Positions 54,013-63,019 of a stretch of DNA of 64,000 nucleotides are shown here, piece by piece (position 1 is the stretch's first letter; the number at the start of each line of letters is the position of its first letter). A model generated the notes under the pieces. The model had not been told where the DNA came from. It did not search any database and saw nothing but the letters and a program-made list of their open reading frames with translations. The stretch comes from Flavimarina sp. Hel_I_48. GTDB taxonomy: Bacteria > Bacteroidota > Bacteroidia > Flavobacteriales > Flavobacteriaceae. The translations under genes and the position numbers were made by a program. Location of the stretch: positions 878,001-942,000 of the forward strand of contig NZ_JPOL01000002.1 of the NCBI RefSeq assembly GCF_000733945.1. The letters are read 5' to 3'.

Positions 54013-55467
54013 ATGAAAATACTTATTACCGGAGCCAATGGCTATATTGGTATGCGTCTATTACCACTTTTACTTGATAAGGGGCACGATGTGGTCTGTA
54101 CCGTGCGCGATAAAAAAAGACTATCTGTAGACCAGGAAATCTGGGATCAGATCGAGGTTGTTGAAATTGACTTTCTCGAGGAGCCGCAACCTGACATTTT
54201 GCCTAGGGATATAGATGCCGCTTATTACCTCATTCATTCCATGAGTGCCTCTACATCAGATTTTGACGAGAAAGAGGAGCGTTCTGCCATTAATTTCAAC
54301 AAACACCTTGAACCTACGCAATGTAAACAGGTCATATACCTGAGCGGGATCGTAAATGAGGAAAAGTTGAGCAAACACCTCAAATCCAGAAAAAATGTTG
54401 AAAAAACCTTATATGAAGGTCCGTGTCACCTTACGGTGCTTCGGGCGGCGATCATTGTGGGATCAGGGAGTTCTTCCTTTGAAATCATCAGGGATCTTTG
54501 CGAGAAACTGCCTATAATGGTAACGCCAAAGTGGGTTAAAACCCGCTGCCAACCCATTGCTATACGCAACGTTTTACATTTTCTTACCGGCGTTTTGGGC
54601 AAAGAGGAATGTTATGACGATTCTTTTGATATTGGTGGACCAGATATTTTGAGCTACAAAGAGATGATGCTCGAGTATTCGCGTATTCGGAAATTATCGC
54701 TGACCATTGTTGACGTACCTTTTTTAAGTCCGAAAATCTCCTCGTACTGGTTATATTTCGTGACCTCCACTTCCTATAAACTAGCGCTCAACCTTGTGGA
54801 CAGTATGCGCATCGAAGTAATCTCCAGGGATACGCGTTTACAGGAAATGCTAGACATTGAACCCATAAGTTATGCCGAAGCCATACAGCTAGCTTTCGAA
54901 AAGATTGAACAGCATCAGGTTGTTTCCAGCTGGAAGGACAGTATGGTAAGCGGCCGCTTTAGCAGCGATCTGAAAAAGTATGTGAAAGTGCCGGAATATG
55001 GCTGTGTCAAAGACCGGAAAACCCACAAACTTGAAAATCCACAACAAGCGCTCGAAAATATCTGGGCAATAGGCGGAGAACGCGGTTGGTATTACGCTGA
55101 TCTGCTGTGGAAAATCCGCGGTTTTATGGACAAAATGATAGGCGGCGTGGGCCTTAGGCGCGGCCGCACACATTCCTTTCAAATCTCTGAAGGTGACGTG
55201 CTCGATTTCTGGCGGGTGATCCTGGCCGATAAGCAAAAAAAACGCTTATTGCTGTTTGCAGAGATGAAAGTACCTGGCGAAGCGTGGCTAGAATGGGAAA
55301 TAGATGATAAAAATGTACTTCATCAAACTGCCACCTTTAGGCCTAAAGGACTGCTGGGCAGGCTTTACTGGTATACCATGTTACCGTTTCATTATTTTAT
55401 TTTTGACGGAATGATACGTAATATTGCCAATTATAGTCCTAAAAATCCGCAAACATTAAACACCTAA
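54013..55467 (+). CDS. NAD(P)-binding SDR-family protein with C-terminal DUF2867
   Basis: 484 aa. The N-terminal Rossmann domain has ILITGANGYIGMRLLPLLLD (GxxGxxG, residues 7-13) and an atypical-SDR pattern (YYLIHSMSASTSDF, VIYLSGIVN). The C-terminal 130-150 residues (after about 335) fit a DUF2867-like domain: WGIGGERGWYY is here IWAIGGERGWYYADLLWKIR, followed by VGLRRGRTHSF, DFWRV and EMKVPGEAWLEW. Such two-domain proteins are common in Bacteroidetes; substrate unknown. The BCCT transporter gene follows by 23 bp. Confidence 0.85.
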   Translation: MKILITGANGYIGMRLLPLLLDKGHDVVCTVRDKKRLSVDQEIWDQIEVVEIDFLEEPQPDILPRDIDAAYYLIHSMSASTSDFDEKEERSAINFNKHLEPTQCKQVIYLSGIVNEEKLSKHLKSRKNVEKTLYEGPCHLTVLRAAIIVGSGSSSFEIIRDLCEKLPIMVTPKWVKTRCQPIAIRNVLHFLTGVLGKEECYDDSFDIGGPDILSYKEMMLEYSRIRKLSLTIVDVPFLSPKISSYWLYFVTSTSYKLALNLVDSMRIEVISRDTRLQEMLDIEPISYAEAIQLAFEKIEQHQVVSSWKDSMVSGRFSSDLKKYVKVPEYGCVKDRKTHKLENPQQALENIWAIGGERGWYYADLLWKIRGFMDKMIGGVGLRRGRTHSFQISEGDVLDFWRVILADKQKKRLLLFAEMKVPGEAWLEWEIDDKNVLHQTATFRPKGLLGRLYWYTMLPFHYFIFDGMIRNIANYSPKNPQTLNT

Positions 55468-55490
55468 ACTATCTTCGGCAAAATCCCCTG

Positions 55491-56996
55491 TTGAGCATAC
55501 CTCTGGCTTTACTCTTGTTTTGCTGTATTCCTTTCTATTTTTTTACCCAGGCCAGTTACGATGCAATTGAAACGGCTTCTCTCTGGGTTCGCACCTATTT
55601 TGGAGCTTTCTACCTTTATCTGGGACTTATTTGTGTTCTACTTTTGATTGCTATCGCTATTTCCCGCTGGGGAAATTACAAACTGGGCAAACCTGATGAT
55701 AAGCCGGTTTTCAACCGTTTAGCCTGGATCTCGATGCTCTATAGTGCGGGCATGGGCGCGGGTATTTTACTGCGTGCCGTACAAGAACCGGTTTATATGT
55801 TTTTGAATCCGCCCTTGCAAATTGACGCATCCGCGGAAATTATATCGCTGGAGTTCACTTTTTACCAGTGGGGATTTACCGCATGGGCATTCTACACGAT
55901 TTTTGCCCTTGCCATAGGGTATGCCATTTTTAAACGCAAACTTCCCGTGGCGACCAGTAGTAGTTTTGCACGCCTTTTCAAAAACAAAAATAGCAAGGTT
56001 TCAACAGCGTTTTTTAACGGTGTAGATGTACTTACCATACTTACAACCGTATTTGGCCTGGTCGCTGCTGTGGGGCTGGGCGCTTCACAAATAAAAGGAG
56101 GGCTAAATCACTTACTGGGCTACAAGTTGGAGTATACGGTGATCATCATTTTAGTGATCATCATTTGTATTTTAGCCCTGCTTTCCGCGCTTAGCGGAGT
56201 GGAGAAAGGTATCAAAAACCTGTCTACCTGGAACATATACCTTACGGTTGCACTGCTGCTTTTTGTATTGCTGCAAAGTGATATTTTTACCATTTTTGAA
56301 CAGTTTTTTGCCGCTTTTTACCGGTATATTGTTGATTTTGTCCCCATGAGTATCGCTTATGGAAACTATGATCCTGGGCAGGCATTCCTTACCGACTGGA
56401 CGTATTATTACTGGGCATTCTGGCTGGCGTGGGCACCATTTACCGGTATTTTTATCGCACGTATTTCGCAAGGGCGCACGCTACGTGAAATCATCATCGG
56501 TGTATTGTTGATTCCTTCTTTAGGTACATTCTTCTGGTTTAGTACGTTTGGTACTTCAGCATTCCAATTGATACAGGAATGGGGAGGTTATAATCAGGAG
56601 TTTGACAACGTTTTTACTTCAATTTTTAAGTTCCTCGAACACTATCCTTTACAATTTGTCGTGAATAGCGTGGTAATTTTATTACTGGTTAGTTTTTTGG
56701 TAACATCGGTAGATTCTGCGATTTATGTACTCAGCATGTTTACCGATAAACGCCCCGAACCCGGGAAATTACACCGCACGCTATGGGGCATTATCCTGAT
56801 GATTTTTTCGGTAGCCATAGTGCTTTTAGGCCAGGCTCGCGCGGATAGTGATGTGCTTACCGCCATGCAAAAACTGCTTATTATTACTTCGCTTCCGCTA
56901 AGCCTGCTTATGGTGCTTATGATCCTGCTATGGTTCATTGATCTTTGGTTTTGGAGAAGGGATACGCAGGAACGGGAGCGTTCGTCGAGAGAATGA
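55491..56996 (+). CDS. BCCT-family betaine/choline/carnitine-type transporter
   Basis: 501 aa with about 12 membrane helices; the start is TTG at 55491, with no ATG nearby. Family marks: RLAWISMLYSAGMGAGILLR, then the aromatic-rich helix 8 box WLAWAPFTGIFIARISQGRT, and LREIIIGVLLIPSLGTFFWF. In BetP-type transporters the glycine-rich unwound segment reads GMGIGLMF; here GMGAGILLR carries an Arg where an aromatic residue or Phe is usual, which may change coupling or substrate. It lies 23 bp after the SDR gene, so both are likely one transcript. Osmoprotectant uptake is the usual role of the family, not proven here. Confidence 0.9.
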   Translation: MSIPLALLLFCCIPFYFFTQASYDAIETASLWVRTYFGAFYLYLGLICVLLLIAIAISRWGNYKLGKPDDKPVFNRLAWISMLYSAGMGAGILLRAVQEPVYMFLNPPLQIDASAEIISLEFTFYQWGFTAWAFYTIFALAIGYAIFKRKLPVATSSSFARLFKNKNSKVSTAFFNGVDVLTILTTVFGLVAAVGLGASQIKGGLNHLLGYKLEYTVIIILVIIICILALLSALSGVEKGIKNLSTWNIYLTVALLLFVLLQSDIFTIFEQFFAAFYRYIVDFVPMSIAYGNYDPGQAFLTDWTYYYWAFWLAWAPFTGIFIARISQGRTLREIIIGVLLIPSLGTFFWFSTFGTSAFQLIQEWGGYNQEFDNVFTSIFKFLEHYPLQFVVNSVVILLLVSFLVTSVDSAIYVLSMFTDKRPEPGKLHRTLWGIILMIFSVAIVLLGQARADSDVLTAMQKLLIITSLPLSLLMVLMILLWFIDLWFWRRDTQERERSSRE

Positions 56997-57011
56997 ATAA
57001 AGCCTGACTGA

Positions 57012-57060
57012 AATTTTAAGAAAAAAATTCCTAATTCCTAATTCCTAATTTTAAGAAAAA
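57012..57060. repeat. Short tandem and flanking direct repeats
   Basis: Three copies of a 7-bp unit (ATTCCTA) at 57027-57046, flanked by two identical 14-bp direct repeats AATTTTAAGAAAAA (57012-57025 and 57047-57060). It lies between the BCCT gene and the next lipoprotein gene. Origin by replication slippage is likely. Confidence 0.8.
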
Positions 57061-57094
57061 GCAAACATCATTTGTTAATCCTCAAAATAAACAC

Positions 57095-57574
57095 ATGAAA
57101 AATCTAATCCTAATTTTAGTTTTGATGAACACACTCGGCTGCAGCGAAGGTGATGATGATGCGAGTGATCAATATAATTTTGATGTTGGCTTACGTTTTA
57201 CGGTGGTCAACGATGATGGTGAAAATCTTCTTGATCCCGATAATCCCGAGCACTTTTCAAAAGATACGATCAAACTTTTTTACCTCATCAACGGGGAAAA
57301 ACAGGAGGTTTATGACGGAAATCTTGATAGTCCCAGAAATTATAAAATTTTTGAAGTTGAAAATGAATATGTAATTGGAATCACTCCCAATTATTCTGAA
57401 ACCGAAGAAACCCCCATCACCTACATTCAATGGGATGAAAACGATACCGATACTTTAGAAGTTTCCTACGAGCGCAAGCGCAATGCCGTAATTCAGACCA
57501 AAATATGGCTCAATGGGGAACAGATCTGGGAGCGCTACACTAATGAAGACCCTTATTTTACGCTGGTGAAATAG
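57095..57574 (+). CDS. Small lipoprotein of unknown function
   Basis: 159 aa. Signal peptide MKNLILILVLMNTLGC with a lipobox NTLGC (Cys16), then an acidic stretch SEGDDDASD. The mature part is beta-rich with Tyr and Trp residues and a FTVVNDDGENLLDPDNPEHF segment resembling small surface or calcium-binding-type folds of flavobacterial lipoproteins; no domain is assigned. It stands alone, followed by a terminator. Confidence 0.75.
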   Translation: MKNLILILVLMNTLGCSEGDDDASDQYNFDVGLRFTVVNDDGENLLDPDNPEHFSKDTIKLFYLINGEKQEVYDGNLDSPRNYKIFEVENEYVIGITPNYSETEETPITYIQWDENDTDTLEVSYERKRNAVIQTKIWLNGEQIWERYTNEDPYFTLVK

Positions 57575-57594
57575 ACAACACAACTATTAATATT

Positions 57595-57631
57595 AAACCT
57601 GTGGTTTTAAGTGTAAAACCGCAGGTTTTTT
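57595..57631 (+). terminator. Intrinsic terminator
   Basis: Inverted repeat AAACCTGTGGTTTTA/TAAAACCGCAGGTTT (57595-57609 with 57614-57628), one T-G wobble, a 4-nt loop, followed by TTT. It ends the lipoprotein gene at 57574. Confidence 0.88.
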
Positions 57632-57809
57632 GTTGAGGGTGAAAATGTTCTGCAATTTTTCACTTTGGAAATTCATCGATATATCTTATAAATCAGGCTT
57701 TTTACCCGATTAAATTGACTTTAAGGAGCTTAAAATGGACGGTATCGTTATATTGCGCGACAAATAGGATCAAACCCAGATTATAATTCATCTTTTACAA
57801 CAGAACTTC

Positions 57810-59006
57810 ATGAAAAATCTTTTTATTCTGGTTTTTTGCATGGTTTTCAACTTCATGAGCCTTGCCCAGATCACTTTTGAAAAAGGATATTATATTTCTA
57901 ATCTTGATACGCGTATAGATGGCTATATCAAAAATGAAGACTGGAAAAACAATCCTACAAAGTTCGAATTTAAAGCTGCGGAAAATGAGGAACCAAAGAT
58001 TATCACTTTAAAATACGCAAAGGAGTTCGCTTTTGAAAACAAACTAAAATACATTAGGGAGACGGTAAATTTAGACCGTTCATCAAATACCCTTAACCAA
58101 TTAGATAACAACCGACAGCCACAACTAGTAGAAAATGAACTTTTCTTAAAAGTACTGGTGGAGGGCGATGCCTCGCTATATCGATATGAAGATGGCAATT
58201 TGACCCGCTATTTTTATAAGCAAAAAGAAAAACCCATAACCGCGCTGATCTACAAAGAATATATGGATGGCAGTCAGGATATAAAGAAAAATGAAGCCTA
58301 TAAGCAGGAGCTTTACAGTTCTTTAAAATGCAGTTCGATCACTCTTAATGACGCAGAACGCCTCAGATATATCAGTTCTGACCTGGAACGGCTCTTTATT
58401 AAGTACAATACTTGCCAAAATCCAGATTATTCAAACACGATTGCCAAACGAGATCGGCAAATTTTTCATCTCAATATAAGGCCGGGAGTTAAAAACGCGA
58501 GTCTTGATTATGAACGCTTTTCAACAATAGGCTTGCCTACCATAAATGTGGATTTTGACAGGAAATGGAGCCTTAGGATAGGTCTTGAAGGTGAATTTAT
58601 ACTACCGTTTAATAAAGATAAATGGGCGGTCATACTGGAGCCCACTTATCAATCCTATAACGCAGAGACTGATATAGATGAAGCAAAAACCTCCGTAGAT
58701 TATAAATCTATAGAGCTTCCGCTGGGGGTAAGACACTACTTTTTTCTTAATGAGGATTCAAAAATCTTTGTAAACGCATCTTTTATACTTGATTTTCCAT
58801 TTAATTCTACTTTCATCTATAAAAATCGCATTCCTTTAGATATTAAATCGCGTAACAATTTTGCCCTTGGTACCGGTTTTAAATATGGCGATAGCTATAG
58901 CCTTGAATTTAGATATGACCTCAACCGAAATGTTCTTAGCGATTATATTTACTATAACTCTAATTATGGCGGATTTTCTATTATTTTTGGTTACACTCTT
59001 TTTTAA
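57810..59006 (+). CDS. Outer-membrane beta-barrel-like protein of unknown function
   Basis: 398 aa with a signal peptide (cleavage near SLAQ, residue 19). The first 200 residues are soluble and rich in Lys, Glu and Tyr (ITFEKGYYISNLDTRIDGYI, FLKVLVEGDASLYRYEDGNL). The C-terminal 190 residues have alternating hydrophobic strands and short turns (DRKWSLRIGLEGEFILPFNK, YGDSYSLEFRYDLNRNVLSD) and end in FSIIFGYTLF with a terminal Phe, the mark of a barrel assembled by the Bam complex. No family is recognised. A 9-bp gap to the following lipoprotein gene suggests co-transcription. Confidence 0.72.
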   Translation: MKNLFILVFCMVFNFMSLAQITFEKGYYISNLDTRIDGYIKNEDWKNNPTKFEFKAAENEEPKIITLKYAKEFAFENKLKYIRETVNLDRSSNTLNQLDNNRQPQLVENELFLKVLVEGDASLYRYEDGNLTRYFYKQKEKPITALIYKEYMDGSQDIKKNEAYKQELYSSLKCSSITLNDAERLRYISSDLERLFIKYNTCQNPDYSNTIAKRDRQIFHLNIRPGVKNASLDYERFSTIGLPTINVDFDRKWSLRIGLEGEFILPFNKDKWAVILEPTYQSYNAETDIDEAKTSVDYKSIELPLGVRHYFFLNEDSKIFVNASFILDFPFNSTFIYKNRIPLDIKSRNNFALGTGFKYGDSYSLEFRYDLNRNVLSDYIYYNSNYGGFSIIFGYTLF

Positions 59007-59014
59007 AAGCAATT

Positions 59015-59461
59015 ATGAAAATAGTTTTACTTAGTTTTTTCCTAGTAGCAATAAGTTGTCAATCTGATAAAAATAGCACTCCTTTTTTCGACAAATTCCC
59101 CGGTAAATGGATACGTACGAATGAAGAAGCCGGAAAATCAACGTATGAACATTGGGAAAAAGCGGCTGACCAGGAATTTACCGGGATGGCTTTTACGCTA
59201 GAGAAAAACGACACCATTTTTAAGGAAGACCTGAGAATATATAAAGAAGAAAATACCTGGAACCTCGAAGTTACCGCTCCTAAAGAGCAGCCCGCTATTT
59301 TTAAAGTAACTGAACAAAATGCTGATGGTTTTACTGCTGAAAGTCCACAGAATAAATATCCTAAAAAAGTGGAATATTCGCTTAAAAACGGTCAATTAAC
59401 GGCTAAAATCTCCGGCGGCGGACCAGAAATCGTCTTTGATTTTGAGAAAATAAAGGATTAA
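59015..59461 (+). CDS. Lipoprotein, DUF6265-like
   Basis: 148 aa. Lipobox VAISC (Cys15), then a short Asn/Thr-rich linker. The body FDKFPGKWIRTNEEAGKSTY, YEHWEKAADQEFTGMAF and FEKDTIFKEDLRIY-like pattern (DTIFKEDLRIY) resembles the DUF6265 group, which has a lipocalin-like beta-barrel in my recollection. It follows the outer-membrane protein gene by 8 bp. Function unknown. Confidence 0.75.
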   Translation: MKIVLLSFFLVAISCQSDKNSTPFFDKFPGKWIRTNEEAGKSTYEHWEKAADQEFTGMAFTLEKNDTIFKEDLRIYKEENTWNLEVTAPKEQPAIFKVTEQNADGFTAESPQNKYPKKVEYSLKNGQLTAKISGGGPEIVFDFEKIKD

Positions 59462-59480
59462 ACCTGGCGGATTAGTAAAA

Positions 59481-60437
59481 CTAAACCTTTGGCAGAAAAA
59501 TTTCAGCCATCATACAGCGTGCGCTTCCCCCGCCGCAGGTTTCAATGGTGGTGAGGTCACTGCTCAAGATCTTGCAGTATTTTTCTATACGTGAAATTTG
59601 TTCTGAACTAAGGGAATTATGTGCACTCTGGCTCATCGCCAGTATTTTCTCTCCCTTTTCATTCATAAGCTGTAACATGTTTCCGGCAAAAAGTTCCAGT
59701 TGCTTTTCGGTAATGGCAATGATCTCTTTTCCCGAATCTTTTAAATGCTGAACCACATTTTTACGTTCCTTCTTATCATCAATGCATTCCAGGCAGATCA
59801 CACAAAAATCTTCTGCCACGCACATCATCACATTGGTATGGTAGATAGGCAAACGCTTTTCATTTTTAGTCTGAAAAGCATTAAAAACTACTGGAAAATA
59901 CTCAAATTCCTCGCAATATTCGATAAATAGTTCCTCATCTGCCCGCGCTGAAAGGGCACAATATGCTTTTTCATTGGCACGGTCCAGAACGATACTTCCC
60001 GTACCTTCCAGAAAAATACCTTCTTCTTCTGCCTTGGTATAGTCTACGATATTTTTGATCTCAAAATCGTGCTCTTCCAGCAAGATAAAGAACGCGTCCC
60101 GCCTTTCCCTTCGCCTGTTTTCGGCATACATGGGATAAATGGCGATATCGCCGTTTGCGTGGGTAGAAACCCAGTTATTGGGAAAAATGGAATCAGGGGT
60201 ATCTTCAGCAAGATCGTCGTTGAGCACGAGTACTTCAATACCTGCATCTTTCAGCTTGTTGACCATGGCATCAAACTCGGCCTGGGCCTTACGGTTTATT
60301 TCTGCGTTTTTAACCTTTAGGTCTTCCTGAAAATAATTGTTTACCGCAGTTTGCTCGTTCATTCTAAAGGCCACGGGTCTTACCATTACGATGGTACCGG
60401 TTGCTTGCGCTGGAATAACATTTTTTATTGAAGCCAT
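59481..60437 (-). CDS. ctlX: CtlX-type arginine deiminase-related hydrolase
   Basis: 318 aa. Motifs of the guanidine-modifying superfamily: TIVMVRPVAFRMNEQTAVNN near the N-terminus, DSIFPNNWVSTHANGDIAIYPMY (acidic catalytic region), a LEGTGSIVLDRANEKAYCALS block with the conserved His and acidic residues around DCxx, and the C-terminal CGGGSARCMMAEIFL with Cys308 as the predicted nucleophile. It matches citrulline-utilisation hydrolase CtlX-like proteins rather than classical ArcA. CtlX is thought to hydrolyse citrulline. Nearby genes do not include other arginine or citrulline enzymes. Confidence 0.87.
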   Translation of the reverse strand: MASIKNVIPAQATGTIVMVRPVAFRMNEQTAVNNYFQEDLKVKNAEINRKAQAEFDAMVNKLKDAGIEVLVLNDDLAEDTPDSIFPNNWVSTHANGDIAIYPMYAENRRRERRDAFFILLEEHDFEIKNIVDYTKAEEEGIFLEGTGSIVLDRANEKAYCALSARADEELFIEYCEEFEYFPVVFNAFQTKNEKRLPIYHTNVMMCVAEDFCVICLECIDDKKERKNVVQHLKDSGKEIIAITEKQLELFAGNMLQLMNEKGEKILAMSQSAHNSLSSEQISRIEKYCKILSSDLTTIETCGGGSARCMMAEIFLPKV

Positions 60438-60740
60438 AAAATCAATACTGATTAGGGGAATTTACTTCTTTATTTAGTAGGTAAATCATGTACAAACTTA
60501 CGTTGCACAACATTATTCTACCTCACTGGAAATTAGATAATATAAACAACTATTTAGCATCTTTAGAAAGAGGAAATACGGCAAAAGGTTCAACCGGAAA
60601 ACATTTATAAATTGCCAAAAAAGCTGTTTTCACTTCCGTGAAAATTATCTATTCCCTGAAAATCAAAAAGAAAATCTGGGATTAAACATTAAAAAACCAT
60701 GAAAAAAGGCCTGAAAACGTCTTCTACAACAAGAATCAGT
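60438..60740. other. 303-bp region with no recognised gene
   Basis: Lies between two minus-strand genes and would hold the ctlX promoter. I see no RNA gene, repeat or strong hairpin. Confidence 0.5.
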
Positions 60741-60920
60741 CTATTGTTCTATACTGGTAGCATCAAATTGCACTAATTCCCCAGCCTCAAAACGGACGTG
60801 CAGCTCAATAGGGTTACAACACACTTCACAATCTTCAATATACGTGGTGCTGACTGATGGATCGAGTAGCATGGAGATTTCTTCCCAACAGTGCGGACAA
60901 GAAAAAAAATGTTCTATCAT
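60741..60920 (-). CDS. CPxCG-type cysteine-rich small protein
   Basis: 59 aa, translated directly from the minus strand (start ATG at 60920, stop TAG). It begins MIEHFFSCPHCWEEISMLLD and continues with DCEVCCNPIEL: two CxxC pairs (residues 8/11 and 31/34) form a zinc-ribbon-like motif. This is the typical size and layout of the CPxCG-motif family of small proteins. Function unknown. It lies just before the ABC-F gene, whose stop is 46 bp further on. Confidence 0.85.
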   Translation of the reverse strand: MIEHFFSCPHCWEEISMLLDPSVSTTYIEDCEVCCNPIELHVRFEAGELVQFDATSIEQ

Positions 60921-60966
60921 TTAAAAGGACCGTATTTGTACTAAAATCGGTAAAAAATGACCAATT

Positions 60967-62883
60967 TTAAGCATATTCTTCCAATTCTTCAGAGATTTTT
61001 GCCCAGTCTTCCATGAGGCGCTCCACCTTCTTCTTTTTCGCCTGATAAGTATCAAAAAAGCCATCCTTTGAAGCTGTTTTTTCATAGTTGGCCGCAAGTT
61101 CACCATCCAGTTTCTTGATCTCCCGCTCCAGCTTGTTCACGTCAGATTCAATATTGCTTAATTTATTGGTAAGCGACTTATATTTTTTCTGATCGTGCTG
61201 TACGTTTTTTTTTGCTTGCTGCTTAGGCGCAACGCTTTTTTTCTGAACGTCACGCTTCTCAATATCACGCATACTTTCTACAGCGCGCTGTTCTAGATAG
61301 AAATCTATATCGCCCAGGTATTCCTTGATCTTATGATCTTTAAATTCATAAACGGTCTTGGTAAGCCCCTGTAAAAAGTCCCTGTCATGAGAAACAATGA
61401 TAAGCGTTCCCTCAAAGCGCTGCAGGGCATCTTTGAGTACATTTTTTGATTTTATATCCAGGTGGTTTGTGGGCTCATCCATCACCAGCACATTAAAAGG
61501 CTGTAACATCAGTTTCGCCAGAGCAAGCCTGTTGCGTTCTCCCCCAGAAAGTACGCGCACGTATTTCTCAACCTCGTCCCCTCGAAACAGGAACGAACCT
61601 AAAATATCCCGAACGCGGCTTCTGTTCTTTTCATTCGCAGCATCTATCATCGTATCCAGTACCGTCTTGGCACCATCCAGATGATCCGCCTGGTTCTGGG
61701 CAAAGTAGCCCAACTGTACATTGTGGCCCAATTTCAATTTTCCGCTATGCGAAATCTCATCGACCATAATTTTTGCCAAAGTGGATTTACCCTGACCGTT
61801 CTGCCCCACAAAAGCTGTTTTAGAATCGCGCTCTATAAACAGGTCAATATTCTTTAGCACTTCCTTCTCATCGTAGCTTTTTGAAATCCCTTCGGCTTCT
61901 ACAACCACTTTACCAGGAATTACAGAAACGGGGAAATTAAGGGTCATCACGCTGTTATCATCTTCATCAACCTCTATGATATCCATACGGTTGAGTTTTT
62001 TGATAAGCGATTGCGCCATGGTCGCCTTTGAGGCTTTGGCCCTAAATTTTGAGATCAATTTTTCGGTCTGATCTATTTCTTTTTGTTGGTTTTTCTGCGC
62101 TGCAAGTTGTTGACCGCGCATTTCTTCACGCAAGACCAAATATTCTGAATACGGCTTCGGAAAGTCATAGATCCTTCCCAGGGAAATCTCAATAGTCCTG
62201 TTCGTCACATTGTCGAGAAACATCCTATCGTGGGAAACGATCGCGACAGCACCCGTGTAACTCTTTAAAAAGCCTTCTATCCAAATGATAGATTCAATGT
62301 CCAAGTGGTTTGTGGGCTCATCCAGCAGTAAAACCTCATTGTTCTGCAAAAGGAGTTTTGCCAACTCAATACGCATACGCCAGCCGCCAGAAAAGGTATC
62401 TGTAAGCTTATTAAAGTCTTCCCTTTTAAAACCAAGCCCCATCAGGATGCGTTCGGTCTCCCCCTGATAATTATAACCGCCGTGGATCTCGTATTGTTGC
62501 TGTACATCGCTGAGCTCTACCATAAGGTCATGGTATCCCTCACTCTCATAATCGGTACGCTCTGCCAGTTGGACATTTATTTCCTCCAGGCGTTTTTCCA
62601 GTTTTTTGATGAGTTCAAAAGCTTCGTAAGATTCTTCAAGAACGGTACGGCCTTCCACAAAATCGATATCCTGCTTTAAAAAGCCAATACGGATGTCTTT
62701 TTCCATCGCAATCTGACCAGTATCGTACTCCTGCTCACCAGAGATTATGCGAAGCATGGTAGATTTTCCCGCTCCGTTTTTTCCCACGAGCCCTATGCGA
62801 TCCCCTTCATTGAGCCTAAAGGTCACTTCATTGAACAAATATTCTCCTTGAAAAGAGACGGAAAGATTATGTATATTAAGCAT
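60967..62883 (-). CDS. ABC-F family ATPase (Uup/YheS-like)
   Basis: 638 aa with two ABC domains and no membrane segments. First domain: Walker A GKNGAGKST, signature TFSGGWRMRIELAKLLL, Walker B VLLLDEPTNHLD. Second domain: GQNGQGKST, LSGGERNRLALAKLML, VLVMDEPTNHLD. A linker rich in Lys/Gln and a C-terminal coiled coil of about 90 residues follow. The ABC-F group acts on ribosomes rather than transporting solutes; the long C-terminal coiled coil is like Uup. It is monocistronic, with a divergent DUF983 gene across 136 bp. Confidence 0.94.
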   Translation of the reverse strand: MLNIHNLSVSFQGEYLFNEVTFRLNEGDRIGLVGKNGAGKSTMLRIISGEQEYDTGQIAMEKDIRIGFLKQDIDFVEGRTVLEESYEAFELIKKLEKRLEEINVQLAERTDYESEGYHDLMVELSDVQQQYEIHGGYNYQGETERILMGLGFKREDFNKLTDTFSGGWRMRIELAKLLLQNNEVLLLDEPTNHLDIESIIWIEGFLKSYTGAVAIVSHDRMFLDNVTNRTIEISLGRIYDFPKPYSEYLVLREEMRGQQLAAQKNQQKEIDQTEKLISKFRAKASKATMAQSLIKKLNRMDIIEVDEDDNSVMTLNFPVSVIPGKVVVEAEGISKSYDEKEVLKNIDLFIERDSKTAFVGQNGQGKSTLAKIMVDEISHSGKLKLGHNVQLGYFAQNQADHLDGAKTVLDTMIDAANEKNRSRVRDILGSFLFRGDEVEKYVRVLSGGERNRLALAKLMLQPFNVLVMDEPTNHLDIKSKNVLKDALQRFEGTLIIVSHDRDFLQGLTKTVYEFKDHKIKEYLGDIDFYLEQRAVESMRDIEKRDVQKKSVAPKQQAKKNVQHDQKKYKSLTNKLSNIESDVNKLEREIKKLDGELAANYEKTASKDGFFDTYQAKKKKVERLMEDWAKISEELEEYA

Positions 62884-63019
62884 ATGTTGTATTTAAATAC
62901 CTATAAACAAGGGTTTTAATATTGTAGCGCATCCCTTACTTATTTTGTGCAAAGATGCCTAAATTTGTGCTTTCTGGCAATGAGATCTTCATTTGTTTAG
63001 ATAGATAAAATAAAAGCCT

